Part shown: one piece after another, positions 23,740 to 32,955 of the stretch
Layout: every line of letters begins with the position of its first letter
How positions within the stretch are numbered: the stretch's first letter is position 1
Assembly (NCBI RefSeq): GCF_005222845.1
Contig: NZ_STFZ01000018.1
Span: 62,001 to 126,000 of the forward strand
Origin: Rhizobium sp. FY34
GTDB lineage: Bacteria > Pseudomonadota > Alphaproteobacteria > Rhizobiales > Rhizobiaceae
Direction of reading: 5' to 3'
DNA length: 64,000 bases
The notes under the pieces: generated by a model
Seen by the model: the letters and a program-made list of their open reading frames with translations, nothing else
Told to the model about the DNA's origin: nothing
Database searches by the model: none
Made by a program: the position numbers and the translations under genes

Positions 23740-25935
23740 TCAGGTGGAGCGGCGGCGGGTTCTCTTTTGCCCTGCAACCGGTTTGCGGCTGGACAGCATG
23801 TTGCGGATATCATCCGCCGGCATGGCCTTGCCGAACAGATAGCCCTGGCCGAAATCGCAGCCCATCAGGCGCAGTGCGATCTGCTGTTCCATCGTCTCGA
23901 TGCCTTCGGCAATGATGCTGAGGCCGAGATCCTTGCTCAGCATGATGAGGGCGCGGGTGATCGAGGCATCGCGCTGGCGCGTCATCAGGTCGCGTACGAA
24001 GCTGCGGTCGATCTTCAGCGTGGTGATCGGATAGCGTTGCAGTGATCCGAGCGAGGCATAGCCAGTGCCGAAATCATCAAAGGCGACCCCGATGCCGAGT
24101 GCGCGCAGCTCGTTGATCAGGTCCAGTGAGCGATCTTCATCCTGCAACGTGGCCGTTTCGGTAATTTCCAGCTCCAGCCAGCGCGGATCGACCGCGTGCA
24201 GGCGGCATAGGTCCGACACTTCGCGGGCCAGATCGCTGCCGCGCATTTGCGATGGGAAGAGGTTGATGCCCATCTTGACCGGCACAAGACCGGCTTGCGT
24301 CCATTCGCCCAACTGGCGGATGGCCTCGCCGAGGACCCAGAGGCCGACATCGAGGCTGAGCGCGCTCTGTTCCAGTGCGGGGAGAAAGTCTCCCGGCATG
24401 ATCAGGCCCTTTTGCGGGTGGTGCCAGCGGATAAGGGCTTCGATGCCGCTCACTTCGCCGGTTTCCAGAAGAACTTGCGGTTGATAATGCAGCACGAACT
24501 GGTGTTCGTGCAAGGCGCTCAACAGCTCGTCGCGTGCGACGCGACGCTGCTGGTCGGCAAGCTCCACCTGTCCATCATAGCTGCTGATCGTGCGGCCGCC
24601 GGCCTTGCGGGCATTCCATAGGGCAAAATCGGCATTGGCCAGCAATTGCTGGCCATCCTGCTGTGTGTCGCTGGTGGCGTGGCCGATGCTGGCGCTGAGC
24701 TTCAGCCGATGGCCGGCAATCTGGAAAGGTGTGTCCAGGGCGTCAAACACGGCCTGAACCAGCGCATCGCGCTTTGCGGCCTCTAGCGGGGTATCGACAA
24801 AGGCCCCAAACAGGGTTTCGCCCATGCGTGAAATGACGCTGTTCTTGGGTAGAACCATTGGCAGGCGGACGGAAATATTCTGCAGCAGGCTGTCGCAAAC
24901 CTCCTGACCCAGACGATCGCCGATCTCGCTGAAATCGTCGAGTTCGATCAGCAGCAGGCTGATGCGGCTTTCTGTCAGGCATGCGTCATGCAGAAGTTCT
25001 TCGAAGCGGTGCCGATTGTGCAGGCCCGTCAGCGTGTCGTGATTGGCAAGCCGCAGCAGTTGCGCATCGCGTTCGCGGCGCGCCGAGACATCCTTGATGA
25101 TGGCGCCGATGCAGTGCTGCGCATCATCCCCCCAGTTCGACAGCGTGATCTCGATCGGCACTTCGGTGCCATTGCGCCGGCGGGCCGTTACCTCGACGCT
25201 CTTGCCGGTCAGGCTCGGCGCATCCGGATTGCCTGTCCGGGCAAAACTATCCTTATGCGCCTCATGAAAGCGCTTCGGAATGATCATCTCGACATTCTGG
25301 CCGACGAACTCGGCATGGCTGTAGCCGAACAGGTTGCACATCGCGGCGTTGATGAACTGGATGCATCCGCTTTTATCGACGGCAACCATGGCAAGGTCGC
25401 TCGCATTGACGAAATCGACGGCGATGTTGGCCTGGAATTGCAGACGACGGTAATCCATCCGCTCGATCACCAGCCGCGCCATGAAGGCCAAATTCGCACA
25501 TTCTTCTTCAGAAAACGCGGCGCGCGGTGTTTCGTCGGCGATGCAAAGCGCGCCGATCCGCTCCCCGTTTGCCGTGATCAGCGGTGCACCGGCATAAAAC
25601 CGGATGAAGGGTGCAGCGGTCACAGGTGGCAGATCGCGCATCCGCTCGTCTTGATGCGTATCGAGAATGACGAGAATGCTCGAGGTTTGGATTGAGAAAT
25701 TGCAAAGCGAACTGTGTCTGTCGCCGCTGGTCAAATGGCGCCCTGCAGCAGACTTGATCCAGCATTTATTGGCATCGACCAGGGACACGTAGGCCATGTC
25801 GCTTGAGAATAAATGGGCGGCAAGTTCACAGATGGAAGCAAAACCATCTTCCTTCTCCGGCCCGCTCATGCGGTATGGGACCAGAGCTTCACAGCGACGG
25901 TCTTCCGCATGTTGATCGAAAAAGCTGTGTGCCAT
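23740..25935 (-). CDS. GAF-PAS-GGDEF-EAL protein, probable c-di-GMP phosphodiesterase
   Basis: This 731-aa cytoplasmic protein has a GAF domain (about 20-165), a PAS domain (about 175-290), a GGDEF-like domain (about 300-455) and an EAL domain (about 470-720). The GGDEF signature is replaced by MGETL, so cyclase activity should be lost. EAL motifs are present: EALIRW, DDFGTGYASL and EGIET. The protein is therefore expected to degrade c-di-GMP, with GAF and PAS input. It converges on fixL with 25 bp between stops. The start at 25935 has only a weak site. Confidence 0.88.
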   Translation of the reverse strand: MAHSFFDQHAEDRRCEALVPYRMSGPEKEDGFASICELAAHLFSSDMAYVSLVDANKCWIKSAAGRHLTSGDRHSSLCNFSIQTSSILVILDTHQDERMRDLPPVTAAPFIRFYAGAPLITANGERIGALCIADETPRAAFSEEECANLAFMARLVIERMDYRRLQFQANIAVDFVNASDLAMVAVDKSGCIQFINAAMCNLFGYSHAEFVGQNVEMIIPKRFHEAHKDSFARTGNPDAPSLTGKSVEVTARRRNGTEVPIEITLSNWGDDAQHCIGAIIKDVSARRERDAQLLRLANHDTLTGLHNRHRFEELLHDACLTESRISLLLIELDDFSEIGDRLGQEVCDSLLQNISVRLPMVLPKNSVISRMGETLFGAFVDTPLEAAKRDALVQAVFDALDTPFQIAGHRLKLSASIGHATSDTQQDGQQLLANADFALWNARKAGGRTISSYDGQVELADQQRRVARDELLSALHEHQFVLHYQPQVLLETGEVSGIEALIRWHHPQKGLIMPGDFLPALEQSALSLDVGLWVLGEAIRQLGEWTQAGLVPVKMGINLFPSQMRGSDLAREVSDLCRLHAVDPRWLELEITETATLQDEDRSLDLINELRALGIGVAFDDFGTGYASLGSLQRYPITTLKIDRSFVRDLMTRQRDASITRALIMLSKDLGLSIIAEGIETMEQQIALRLMGCDFGQGYLFGKAMPADDIRNMLSSRKPVAGQKRTRRRST

Positions 25936-26023
25936 GTCTGCTTCCGGCGAACCAATAGTCTCCCATGCCTAGCATTCAAATCGTTAGAAAACGAATAACA
26001 AAACGCAAAGTTGTCGCTAAGAC

Positions 26024-26041
26024 CCCCCTTTATTAGGGGGC
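26024..26041. other. hairpin at the end of the SbmA-like gene
   Basis: CCCCCC (26024-26028 region) pairs with GGGGG (26036-26040) around TTTATTA, and the TAA stop of the minus-strand gene sits in the loop as part of tandem TAATAA. No T-run follows on either strand, so it may stabilise mRNA rather than terminate it. Confidence 0.4.
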
Positions 26042-27859
26042 TTGCGTATGAAGCGGGGAGAGATGCACGGGTCGTGGAGAAAGTGACAGGAATGCCTCGG
26101 AACGGCCAATATAGATGATTGCCGTTGCTTTCATTTCGTCCAAAATTGTTGTGATCTGCTTCTGGGTTTCGGGATCCAGCGTTTCAAGAGCATCATCGAT
26201 GATGATCCACTTGGGCTTGATGAGCAGGGCATGGGCAAGCCTCAGCCGCGCCTGGTCCTCTTCTTCCAGCGCGCGTTCCCAGCGGTCACGGGCATCCAAC
26301 CGGTCGGCCAGCCGCTCAAGACCAACATGTTCCAGCGCTGCCATCAGCTGGGTGTCGCCATAGGCTGTCACGGCATGCGGATAGGTGATCACTTCGCGCA
26401 GGCTGGTATCGGGAAAATAACCTTTCTGGGGAATGAACAGCATTTCGCCGGGCGGCGGCAGGCGGATCTCGCCTTCGCCCCATTGCCATAGACCCGCCAT
26501 GGCTAGAAACAGCAGATGCCGGTTGGCGCGCGGATCACCATTCACCATCACGCGCTCGCCCATCTCTATGACGGTTTCGCCGGCAAGCCGCAGCCCCCGC
26601 TCGGCACTGGAGCCTGTGGGCGGCGGCGAGAGGACGAGATCGCGGATCACCATCCGGTCTTCGTCGTTCAATGTCACGTTGAGGGCGGAGGGTGCATCGC
26701 TCGTCTGGTCCATGTCCTGCAATGCGCGACGGAAGACGGACACGCGGTAGAGTGCTGCCTTCCAGTCAGCGATCGGCCGGAAATTGTCGACATACCAGCG
26801 CAGTGCTGTGTTGACCTGGTTGAAGGCGCCAACCGCCATCATCAGCCCGCCGAAGGTCAGGCTGCCGCTGAAATAGACCGGTGCTGCAATCAGGATCGGT
26901 GCAATCGTCGTCAGCCAGCCGAAGCCGGCCGAGACCCAGGTGAGATTGGTATAGGCCAGCGCCAGCCGCCGGATGATTTTAAGCACTTCCGTGATGGACA
27001 GCTGGATGCGCCGGCGCTCGCTCTCTTCGCCATTGGTCACCGTGATTGCCATCAGGTTCTCGTTGGTGTGCATCAACGAAAAGCGCAGTTCGGCTTCCTT
27101 GGAATAGCGCTCGGTATTGAGGCCGGGCAACCGGCGTCCGACCAGCTTGCTGAGCGCAGAGGCCGTGGCGGCATAGATGAGGGCGGCCCAGACCATATAT
27201 CCGGGAATGGCGATTTCCCGGCCTTCTATGGTGAAGGCGAAATCGGCGGAAATAATCCACAGCACGCCGATGAAGCTGGCAAGCAGAATGGTGGAATTGA
27301 CGAGGCCGATGGCAAGCGTCGTCGTCAATTCCGCCAGGTTGCGGGCATCCTCATGCAGCCGCTGGTCCGGATTGATGCCGATCTTGCCGATATTGGCGAG
27401 CTTCAGCGCCCGGCGCGGCATCATCCACTGATCGACCAGATCGCGTGCCAGGCCCTCGCGCATGTAAAGCGCTGTCATCTGGTTCAGCCAGGCCTGGATG
27501 ACGTTGAGGACCAGAAGGGCACCGGCGATGATAAAGAAGACCTGCAACTGCTCCAGGAAGGCCGGCAGGTCGCGCTGTTCCAGGGCGTTGTAGAAAGGCG
27601 TGTTCCAGTGGTTAAGGCGGTACTGCCCGTAGACCGTCGACAGGATGACGGTCAGCAGCGCAATTGTCAGCAGCAGCACCCGGTTGCGCACCTTCGTGGC
27701 CCAGAAAGCGCCAGCCATGACCTTGAGCTGGGCGCCAAAGCCAAACTCGGCACTATCGATCTCGAACTCGGAGGTCTGTTGGTTGGAAAGGTCGGTCTGG
27801 GCCATCTGATAATCCATGCTGCGCGGCGGGCGAGAGTGGTCTGTCTGCCGTCGCTTCAT
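26033..27859 (-). CDS. SbmA/YddA-type ABC protein with degenerate ATPase domain
   Basis: This 608-aa fusion has an ABC_membrane_2/SbmA-BacA-like membrane domain (about 50-380; LNHWNTPFYNALEQRD is typical) and a C-terminal nucleotide-binding-like domain (about 410-600). The ATPase motifs are degraded. The Walker A position reads NGDPRANRH, without GK-S/T. The signature region reads EEEDQARLR instead of LSxGEQQR. Walker B ends IIDDALETLD, with Asp in place of the catalytic Glu. The Q-loop (FIPQKGYFPD) remains. The frame is unbroken. ATP-driven transport is doubtful; proton-driven transport as in SbmA/BacA is one possibility (inference). Confidence 0.85.
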   Translation of the reverse strand: MKRRQTDHSRPPRSMDYQMAQTDLSNQQTSEFEIDSAEFGFGAQLKVMAGAFWATKVRNRVLLLTIALLTVILSTVYGQYRLNHWNTPFYNALEQRDLPAFLEQLQVFFIIAGALLVLNVIQAWLNQMTALYMREGLARDLVDQWMMPRRALKLANIGKIGINPDQRLHEDARNLAELTTTLAIGLVNSTILLASFIGVLWIISADFAFTIEGREIAIPGYMVWAALIYAATASALSKLVGRRLPGLNTERYSKEAELRFSLMHTNENLMAITVTNGEESERRRIQLSITEVLKIIRRLALAYTNLTWVSAGFGWLTTIAPILIAAPVYFSGSLTFGGLMMAVGAFNQVNTALRWYVDNFRPIADWKAALYRVSVFRRALQDMDQTSDAPSALNVTLNDEDRMVIRDLVLSPPPTGSSAERGLRLAGETVIEMGERVMVNGDPRANRHLLFLAMAGLWQWGEGEIRLPPPGEMLFIPQKGYFPDTSLREVITYPHAVTAYGDTQLMAALEHVGLERLADRLDARDRWERALEEEDQARLRLAHALLIKPKWIIIDDALETLDPETQKQITTILDEMKATAIIYIGRSEAFLSLSPRPVHLSPLHTQAP

Positions 27860-27949
27860 ACCTACACGACAATTCTAAAGCGATGACTTCTCTTCCTGCC
27901 AGCCCCCACAGGTTGTTGTCCGCATCGGCGCGGTGGTGGCCATTGTTTT

Positions 27950-27963
27950 GCGATGAGTATCAA
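27950..27963. promoter_or_regulatory. partial FNR/FixK box
   Basis: GCGAT-GAGT-ATCAA has a perfect right half and three of five bases in the left half of the FixK dyad. It lies about 150 bp before the CoA ligase gene and 90 bp before the divergent SbmA-like gene. Confidence 0.25.
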
Positions 27964-28110
27964 AAATTATTACAAACTTAAAATTTCTGTCTTGCATGTC
28001 GGTGTTTCTGATGCAATTCTTTGCCCATAAGAGGCGGAAACAGCCTCACCAAAAGTGCTTTCGCGGGAGAGGAAACCCACGGCATGCACTCGTAAAATAG
28101 GGGACTGACG

Positions 28111-29724
28111 ATGCTGGGACCGACCAGTCACGTGGATACGTTTGCCCGCGATAATCTTCCGCCGTTCGAGGAATGGCCGGAGCTTCTGATGGATGGTTTT
28201 GACTATCCGGATTATCTGAACGCTGCAGTCGAGCTGACCGACCGTATGGTCGAAAAGGGTTTTGGCGATCATACGGCGCTGATCGGCAATGGGCGCCGGC
28301 GCACCTACAAGGAACTGTCCGACTGGACCAACCGCATCGCGCTGGCGCTGGTGGAAGATTACGGTCTGAAGCCCGGCAACCGGGTGTTGATCCGCTCCGC
28401 CAACAATCCGGCCATGGTCGCCTGCTGGCTTGCCGCCACCAAGGCCGGTGCCGTGGTGGTCAATACCATGCCGATGCTGCGGGCCGGCGAACTGGCAAAG
28501 ACCATCGACAAGGCCGAAATCTCGCTGGCGCTCTGCGACACGCGGCTGATGGACGAGCTGGTGGCGGTTGCCAAGCAAAGCCCTTTCCTGAAGCAGGTCA
28601 TCGGCTTTGATGGCACGGCCAATCACGATGCCGAACTGGATCGCGCGGCCCTCAACAAGCCGGTGCGTTTCGAGGCGATCAGGACCGGTCGTGATGATGT
28701 GGCGCTGCTCGGCTTTACCTCTGGCTCCACCGGGATTGCCAAGGCCACCATGCATTTCCACCGCGATCTGCTGATGATCGCCGATGCCTATGCCAAAGAA
28801 GTGCTCGCGGTTACCGAGAATGACGTGTTCGTCGGCTCGCCGCCGCTTGCCTTCACATTCGGGCTTGGCGGGCTTGCCATCTTTCCCTTGCGCTTTGGTG
28901 CGGCGGCCACGCTTCTGGAAAATGCCACGCCGCCGAAAATGATGGAGATCATCGAGACCTACAAGGCGACGATCTGCTTCACGGCTCCCACCGCCTACCG
29001 CGCCATGCTGGCGGCTATGGCAGACGGCAAGGCCGATCTTTCATCGCTGCGCATTGCCGTGTCTGCCGGCGAGACCCTGCCGGGACCCGTCTTCGAGGAA
29101 TGGACGCAAAAGACCGGCAAGCCCATTCTCGATGGCATTGGCGCAACGGAAATGCTGCATATCTTCATTTCCAACCGCTTGGGCGAGGCGAAGCCCACCT
29201 GCACCGGCCGGCCGCTGACCGGCTATCAGGCGAAAATCGTCGATGAGGCTATGAACGAGGTGCCGCGCGGCACAATCGGGCGGCTTGCGGTCAAGGGGCC
29301 TATCGGCTGCCGCTACATGGCCGATAGCCGCCAGAAGGAATATGTGCGCGATGGCTGGAACCTGACTGGCGACAGCTTTACCCAGGATGAAGACGGTTTC
29401 TTCCATTTTGCTGCCCGCTCCGACGACATGATCGTGTCTGCCGGCTACAATATTGCCGGACCGGAGGTGGAGGCTGCTTTGTTGAAGCACGATGCGGTGC
29501 TGGAATGCGCCGTCATCGGCGTTGCGGACGAAGAGCGCGGTCATATCGTGCAGGCGCATGTGGTGCTGGCCGATCCGTCGAGCGCCTCCGATGCAATGGC
29601 GAAGCTTCTACAGGATCACGTCAAGGCAATCATCGCGCCTTACAAATATCCGCGCTCGATCATCTTTGCAGAGACACTGCCGAAAACGGAATCCGGCAAG
29701 ATCCAGCGGTTCCGGCTGAAATGA
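28111..29724 (+). CDS. AMP-forming CoA ligase, benzoate/2-aminobenzoate-CoA ligase-like
   Basis: This 537-aa ANL-family enzyme activates a carboxylic acid as its CoA thioester. The P-loop is FTSGSTGIAKATMHFH (around residue 205), the A8 region includes YVRDGWNLTGD, and the catalytic Lys lies in KTESGKIQR at the C terminus. The opening (MLGPTSHVDTFARDNLPP) and the MHFHRD segment recall 2-aminobenzoate- and benzoate-CoA ligases. The exact acid is uncertain. It precedes a branched-chain-type ABC importer, which probably brings in the substrate. Confidence 0.82.
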   Translation: MLGPTSHVDTFARDNLPPFEEWPELLMDGFDYPDYLNAAVELTDRMVEKGFGDHTALIGNGRRRTYKELSDWTNRIALALVEDYGLKPGNRVLIRSANNPAMVACWLAATKAGAVVVNTMPMLRAGELAKTIDKAEISLALCDTRLMDELVAVAKQSPFLKQVIGFDGTANHDAELDRAALNKPVRFEAIRTGRDDVALLGFTSGSTGIAKATMHFHRDLLMIADAYAKEVLAVTENDVFVGSPPLAFTFGLGGLAIFPLRFGAAATLLENATPPKMMEIIETYKATICFTAPTAYRAMLAAMADGKADLSSLRIAVSAGETLPGPVFEEWTQKTGKPILDGIGATEMLHIFISNRLGEAKPTCTGRPLTGYQAKIVDEAMNEVPRGTIGRLAVKGPIGCRYMADSRQKEYVRDGWNLTGDSFTQDEDGFFHFAARSDDMIVSAGYNIAGPEVEAALLKHDAVLECAVIGVADEERGHIVQAHVVLADPSSASDAMAKLLQDHVKAIIAPYKYPRSIIFAETLPKTESGKIQRFRLK

Positions 29725-29777
29725 AATCAGACGGCCGCGGGGTGCTTGTCTGCCTGCAAGCAGCTGTGGATGTTTCG

Positions 29778-29791
29778 TTTCACTTGTGAAA
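29778..29791. promoter_or_regulatory. short inverted repeat before the importer genes
   Basis: TTTCAC-TT-GTGAAA is a 6-bp inverted repeat with a 2-base spacer, 113 bp before the binding-protein gene. It could be an operator; no regulator gene is adjacent. Confidence 0.3.
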
Positions 29792-29903
29792 ATCTGCCGG
29801 TGCATCGTTAAGATCGCAATCGAACACGTGTGGCGGTTGGGGATAAAAGCCCGCCACAACAAGAACAATCACTGGAACATCAGCAAAAACGGGAGTGCAT
29901 GAC

Positions 29904-31040
29904 ATGAAGACCATTCTGAAGGCTGCAACCTTGGCGCTCGCTCTGGGCTCTTCTTCGCTTGCCATGGCCGAACCGATCAAGATCGGCCTCATCACCACGC
30001 TGTCGGGCGGCGGCGCTGGCCTCGGCGTCGATACGCGCGATGGCTTCATGCTGGCCATCAAGCAGTCCGGCAACAAGGATATCACCGTCATTACCGAGGA
30101 TGATGCCCAGAAGCCGGAACTGGCCGTGCAGATCGCCGACAAGATGATCCAGAGCGACCAGGTGGATATCCTGACCGGTATCGTCTGGTCGAACCTTTTG
30201 ATGGCGGTGGTGCCCGGCGTCGTGGCGCAGGAAAAGCTCTACATTTCCACCAATGCCGCACCGGCGGCGCTGGCCGGAGAGAAATGCGATCCGCTCTATT
30301 TCAACGCCGCCTACCAGAACGACAATCTTCATGAGGCCATGGGCGAATATGCCAACAAGGTCTACAAGAAGATGTTCATCATGGCCCCCAACTATCCGGC
30401 GGGCAAGGATTCGCTGACCGGCTTCAAGCGCTACTTCAAGGGCGATGTCAGCAAGGAAATCTACACTCAGGTTGGCCAGACGGATTATGCAGCTGAAATC
30501 GCCCAGATCCGCGCCTCGGGTGCCGACGGCGTATTTGCCTTCCTGCCCGGCGGCATGGGCATCGCCTTCATGAAGCAATATGCTCAATCGGGCGTGAAGA
30601 TCCCCGTCATCGGCCCCGGCTTCTCGTTCAGCCAGGACGTTCTGCCGGCCATCGGTGATGCTGCACTCGGTGCCAAGGCATCCGGCCAATGGGCCAAGGA
30701 TCTCGACAATGCGGCAAACAAAAAGTTCGTGCCGGCCTTCCAGGCTGAATATGGCCGCCTGCCATCCATCTATGCCGTGCAGGCCTATGATGCGGGTCAG
30801 CTGATTGTCGCTGCCGCTGCCAAGGCCAGCATCAAGGATACGGCAGCCTTTGCTGCGGAATTGAAGAAGGCCGATATCCAGTCGCCGCGCGGAAAGTTCA
30901 AGTTCAACACCAATCGTCATCCGATCCAGGATATCTATGTGACCGAAGTGGTGAAGGACAATGGTGTGCTGACCAACAAGATCGTCGAGAAGATCTTCAC
31001 CGATCACGGCGATGCCTATGCAAAAGACTGCAAGAAGTAA
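29904..31040 (+). CDS. branched-chain-type ABC transporter, substrate-binding protein
   Basis: This 378-aa periplasmic protein has a Sec signal peptide (MKTILKAATLALALGSSSLA, cleavage near AMA-E24) and a type I periplasmic binding fold beginning IKIGLITTLSGGGAGLG. Such HAAT-family proteins bind amino acids or aromatic acids. With the CoA ligase just upstream, an aromatic acid is the better guess. I chose ATG at 29904 with GGGAG upstream; GTG at 29895 is also open. Confidence 0.88.
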   Translation: MKTILKAATLALALGSSSLAMAEPIKIGLITTLSGGGAGLGVDTRDGFMLAIKQSGNKDITVITEDDAQKPELAVQIADKMIQSDQVDILTGIVWSNLLMAVVPGVVAQEKLYISTNAAPAALAGEKCDPLYFNAAYQNDNLHEAMGEYANKVYKKMFIMAPNYPAGKDSLTGFKRYFKGDVSKEIYTQVGQTDYAAEIAQIRASGADGVFAFLPGGMGIAFMKQYAQSGVKIPVIGPGFSFSQDVLPAIGDAALGAKASGQWAKDLDNAANKKFVPAFQAEYGRLPSIYAVQAYDAGQLIVAAAAKASIKDTAAFAAELKKADIQSPRGKFKFNTNRHPIQDIYVTEVVKDNGVLTNKIVEKIFTDHGDAYAKDCKK

Positions 31041-31049
31041 GGACGCCTC

Positions 31050-31970
31050 GTGACCTTTGCTCTGGCAATCGAGCAGTTGCTGAACGGGGTTCAGCTCGGC
31101 GTCATGCTGTTTCTGATGGCGGCCGGGCTGACGCTGATCTTCGGCGTCATGGGCCTGATCAATCTGGCCCATGGCTCGCTCTACATGGTCGGCGCCTTTG
31201 CCTGCGCAAGCGTGGCGGCCTGGACCGGTTCCTTCTGGCTCGGCGTCATCGCAAGCCTTGCGGCGGCGGCGGCTGCCGGTGCCATCATCGAGATCACGGT
31301 GATCCGCAGGCTTTACGATCGCGATCATCTGGACCAGGTGCTGGCCACTTTCGCGCTGATCCTCATCTTTTCAGAAGGTACGCGCTGGCTGTTCGGCTCG
31401 TTTCCGCTCTATCTCGATATTCCAGCCGCCCTGCAAGGGGCAATGGAACTGCCGGGCGGCGCGCAATATCCGGTCTATCGTCTGGCGATCATCGTTACCG
31501 GCGCGCTGGTAGCCCTCGGGCTCTATCTTTTGATCTCCAAGACGCGGCTTGGCATGCGCATCCGGGCCGGCGAAAGCGACCGCGAGATGATTGCAGCGCT
31601 CGGCGTCGATATCCGCACGCTCTATACGCTGGTCTTTGCGCTGGGGGCAGCCCTTGCCGGGCTTGCCGGTGCCATGGTTGGCGCGCTGCAATCGGTGCAG
31701 GTCGGCATGGGGGAACCGGTGCTGATTCTGGCCTTCGTCGTCATCATCATCGGCGGCATCGGCTCCATCAAGGGTGCACTCATCGGCGCTCTGCTGGTCG
31801 GCGTTGTCGACACGATGGGACGCTTCCTGTTGCCGCAGGTGTTTGCGCTTGTCGTGCCGCCGGCCCAGGCTGGCCTGATCGGCGGGTCGCTTGCCTCCAT
31901 GCTCATCTATATCCTGATGGCGATCATCCTGGCGGTCAAACCGCGCGGGCTGTTCCCGGCGCAGGCATGA
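31050..31970 (+). CDS. branched-chain-type ABC transporter permease (LivH-like)
   Basis: This 306-aa membrane protein starts with GTG nine bases after the binding-protein stop, behind AAGGA. The LivH signature GLINLAHGSLYMVGAF lies near residue 40, and about eight hydrophobic segments follow. The EAA-like loop is near residues 175-190. It pairs with the next permease in the inner membrane. Confidence 0.9.
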   Translation: MTFALAIEQLLNGVQLGVMLFLMAAGLTLIFGVMGLINLAHGSLYMVGAFACASVAAWTGSFWLGVIASLAAAAAAGAIIEITVIRRLYDRDHLDQVLATFALILIFSEGTRWLFGSFPLYLDIPAALQGAMELPGGAQYPVYRLAIIVTGALVALGLYLLISKTRLGMRIRAGESDREMIAALGVDIRTLYTLVFALGAALAGLAGAMVGALQSVQVGMGEPVLILAFVVIIIGGIGSIKGALIGALLVGVVDTMGRFLLPQVFALVVPPAQAGLIGGSLASMLIYILMAIILAVKPRGLFPAQA

Positions 31971-31983
31971 GGATCAACCCATC

Positions 31984-32955
31984 ATGAAGCGCGAAACCAT
32001 CATCAACCTTGTTCTGGCCGCTCTGTTGCTGGCGGTGCCCTTCATCGCGCAGGCCATGGGCCAGACCTTCACCATTACGCTTGCCACCCGCATCGCCATC
32101 CTGGCGCTGGCGGCAACCGGGCTCAATATTGCGCTCGGGCTTGGCGGGCTTGTGTCTTTCGGCCATGCCGCCTTCTTCGGTGTCGGCGGTTATGTGGCCG
32201 GCATTCTGTCTGCCCATGCCTTTTCCGGCGAACCAATGGTGTTGGGTTTTGAAGGCACGCGCCAGATGCTCATCGTCTGGCTGGTCGCCATCACAGCTGC
32301 CGGTCTGCTTGGGCTTTTGATCGGCGTCATCAGCCTGCGCACCTCCGGCGTCTACTTCATCATGATCACGCTCGCCTTTGCGCAGATGGTCTACTACTTC
32401 GCCATTTCCTGGCCGGCCTATGGTGGCGAGGACGGGCTATCGATTGCCGTGCGCAACCAGTTTCCCGGCGTCAACAGCATGCGGCCGCTGAACTTCTTTC
32501 TCATCTGCTATGGCGTGCTGATCGTCGGGCTGGTGCTTTCGGCGCTGATCAAGGCTTCGCGCTTCGGCGCGGCCCTGCAGGCGGTGCGGCAAAACGAAGT
32601 GCGCGTCGCCTCGATCGGCATTTCGCCGATGCCGATCCGCCTGACGGCTTTCGTCATTTCGGCCATGCTGACGGCTGTGGCAGGCGCGCTGTTTGCCGAT
32701 CTCAACCGCTTTGTCAGCCCCTCCATGCTCTCCTGGCACATGTCGGGCGAACTGATCGTGCTGATTATTCTGGGCGGCACGGGGCGGTTGATGGGACCGG
32801 TGGCCGGTGCTGCCCTATACGTGATCCTCGAATATCTGCTCGGTGGCTTGACCGAGCGATGGCAGTTCTTCCTCGGCCTCATTCTTCTCGGCACGGTTCT
32901 TTTTGCCCGCGGTGGCGTGATCGGGCTTCTGGCCGGAAAGGTGCGTCATGGCTGA
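31984..32955 (+). CDS. branched-chain-type ABC transporter permease (LivM-like)
   Basis: This 323-aa permease has the LivM signature ALAATGLNIALGLGGLVSFG near residue 45 and about nine hydrophobic segments. Its last 8 bases overlap the next ATPase gene, which indicates co-translation. Confidence 0.9.
   Translation: MKRETIINLVLAALLLAVPFIAQAMGQTFTITLATRIAILALAATGLNIALGLGGLVSFGHAAFFGVGGYVAGILSAHAFSGEPMVLGFEGTRQMLIVWLVAITAAGLLGLLIGVISLRTSGVYFIMITLAFAQMVYYFAISWPAYGGEDGLSIAVRNQFPGVNSMRPLNFFLICYGVLIVGLVLSALIKASRFGAALQAVRQNEVRVASIGISPMPIRLTAFVISAMLTAVAGALFADLNRFVSPSMLSWHMSGELIVLIILGGTGRLMGPVAGAALYVILEYLLGGLTERWQFFLGLILLGTVLFARGGVIGLLAGKVRHG

Noticed and set aside
29880-31328. 482-codon frame opposite the importer binding-protein gene
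   Set aside because: Antisense shadow; the signal peptide and binding fold are on the plus strand.
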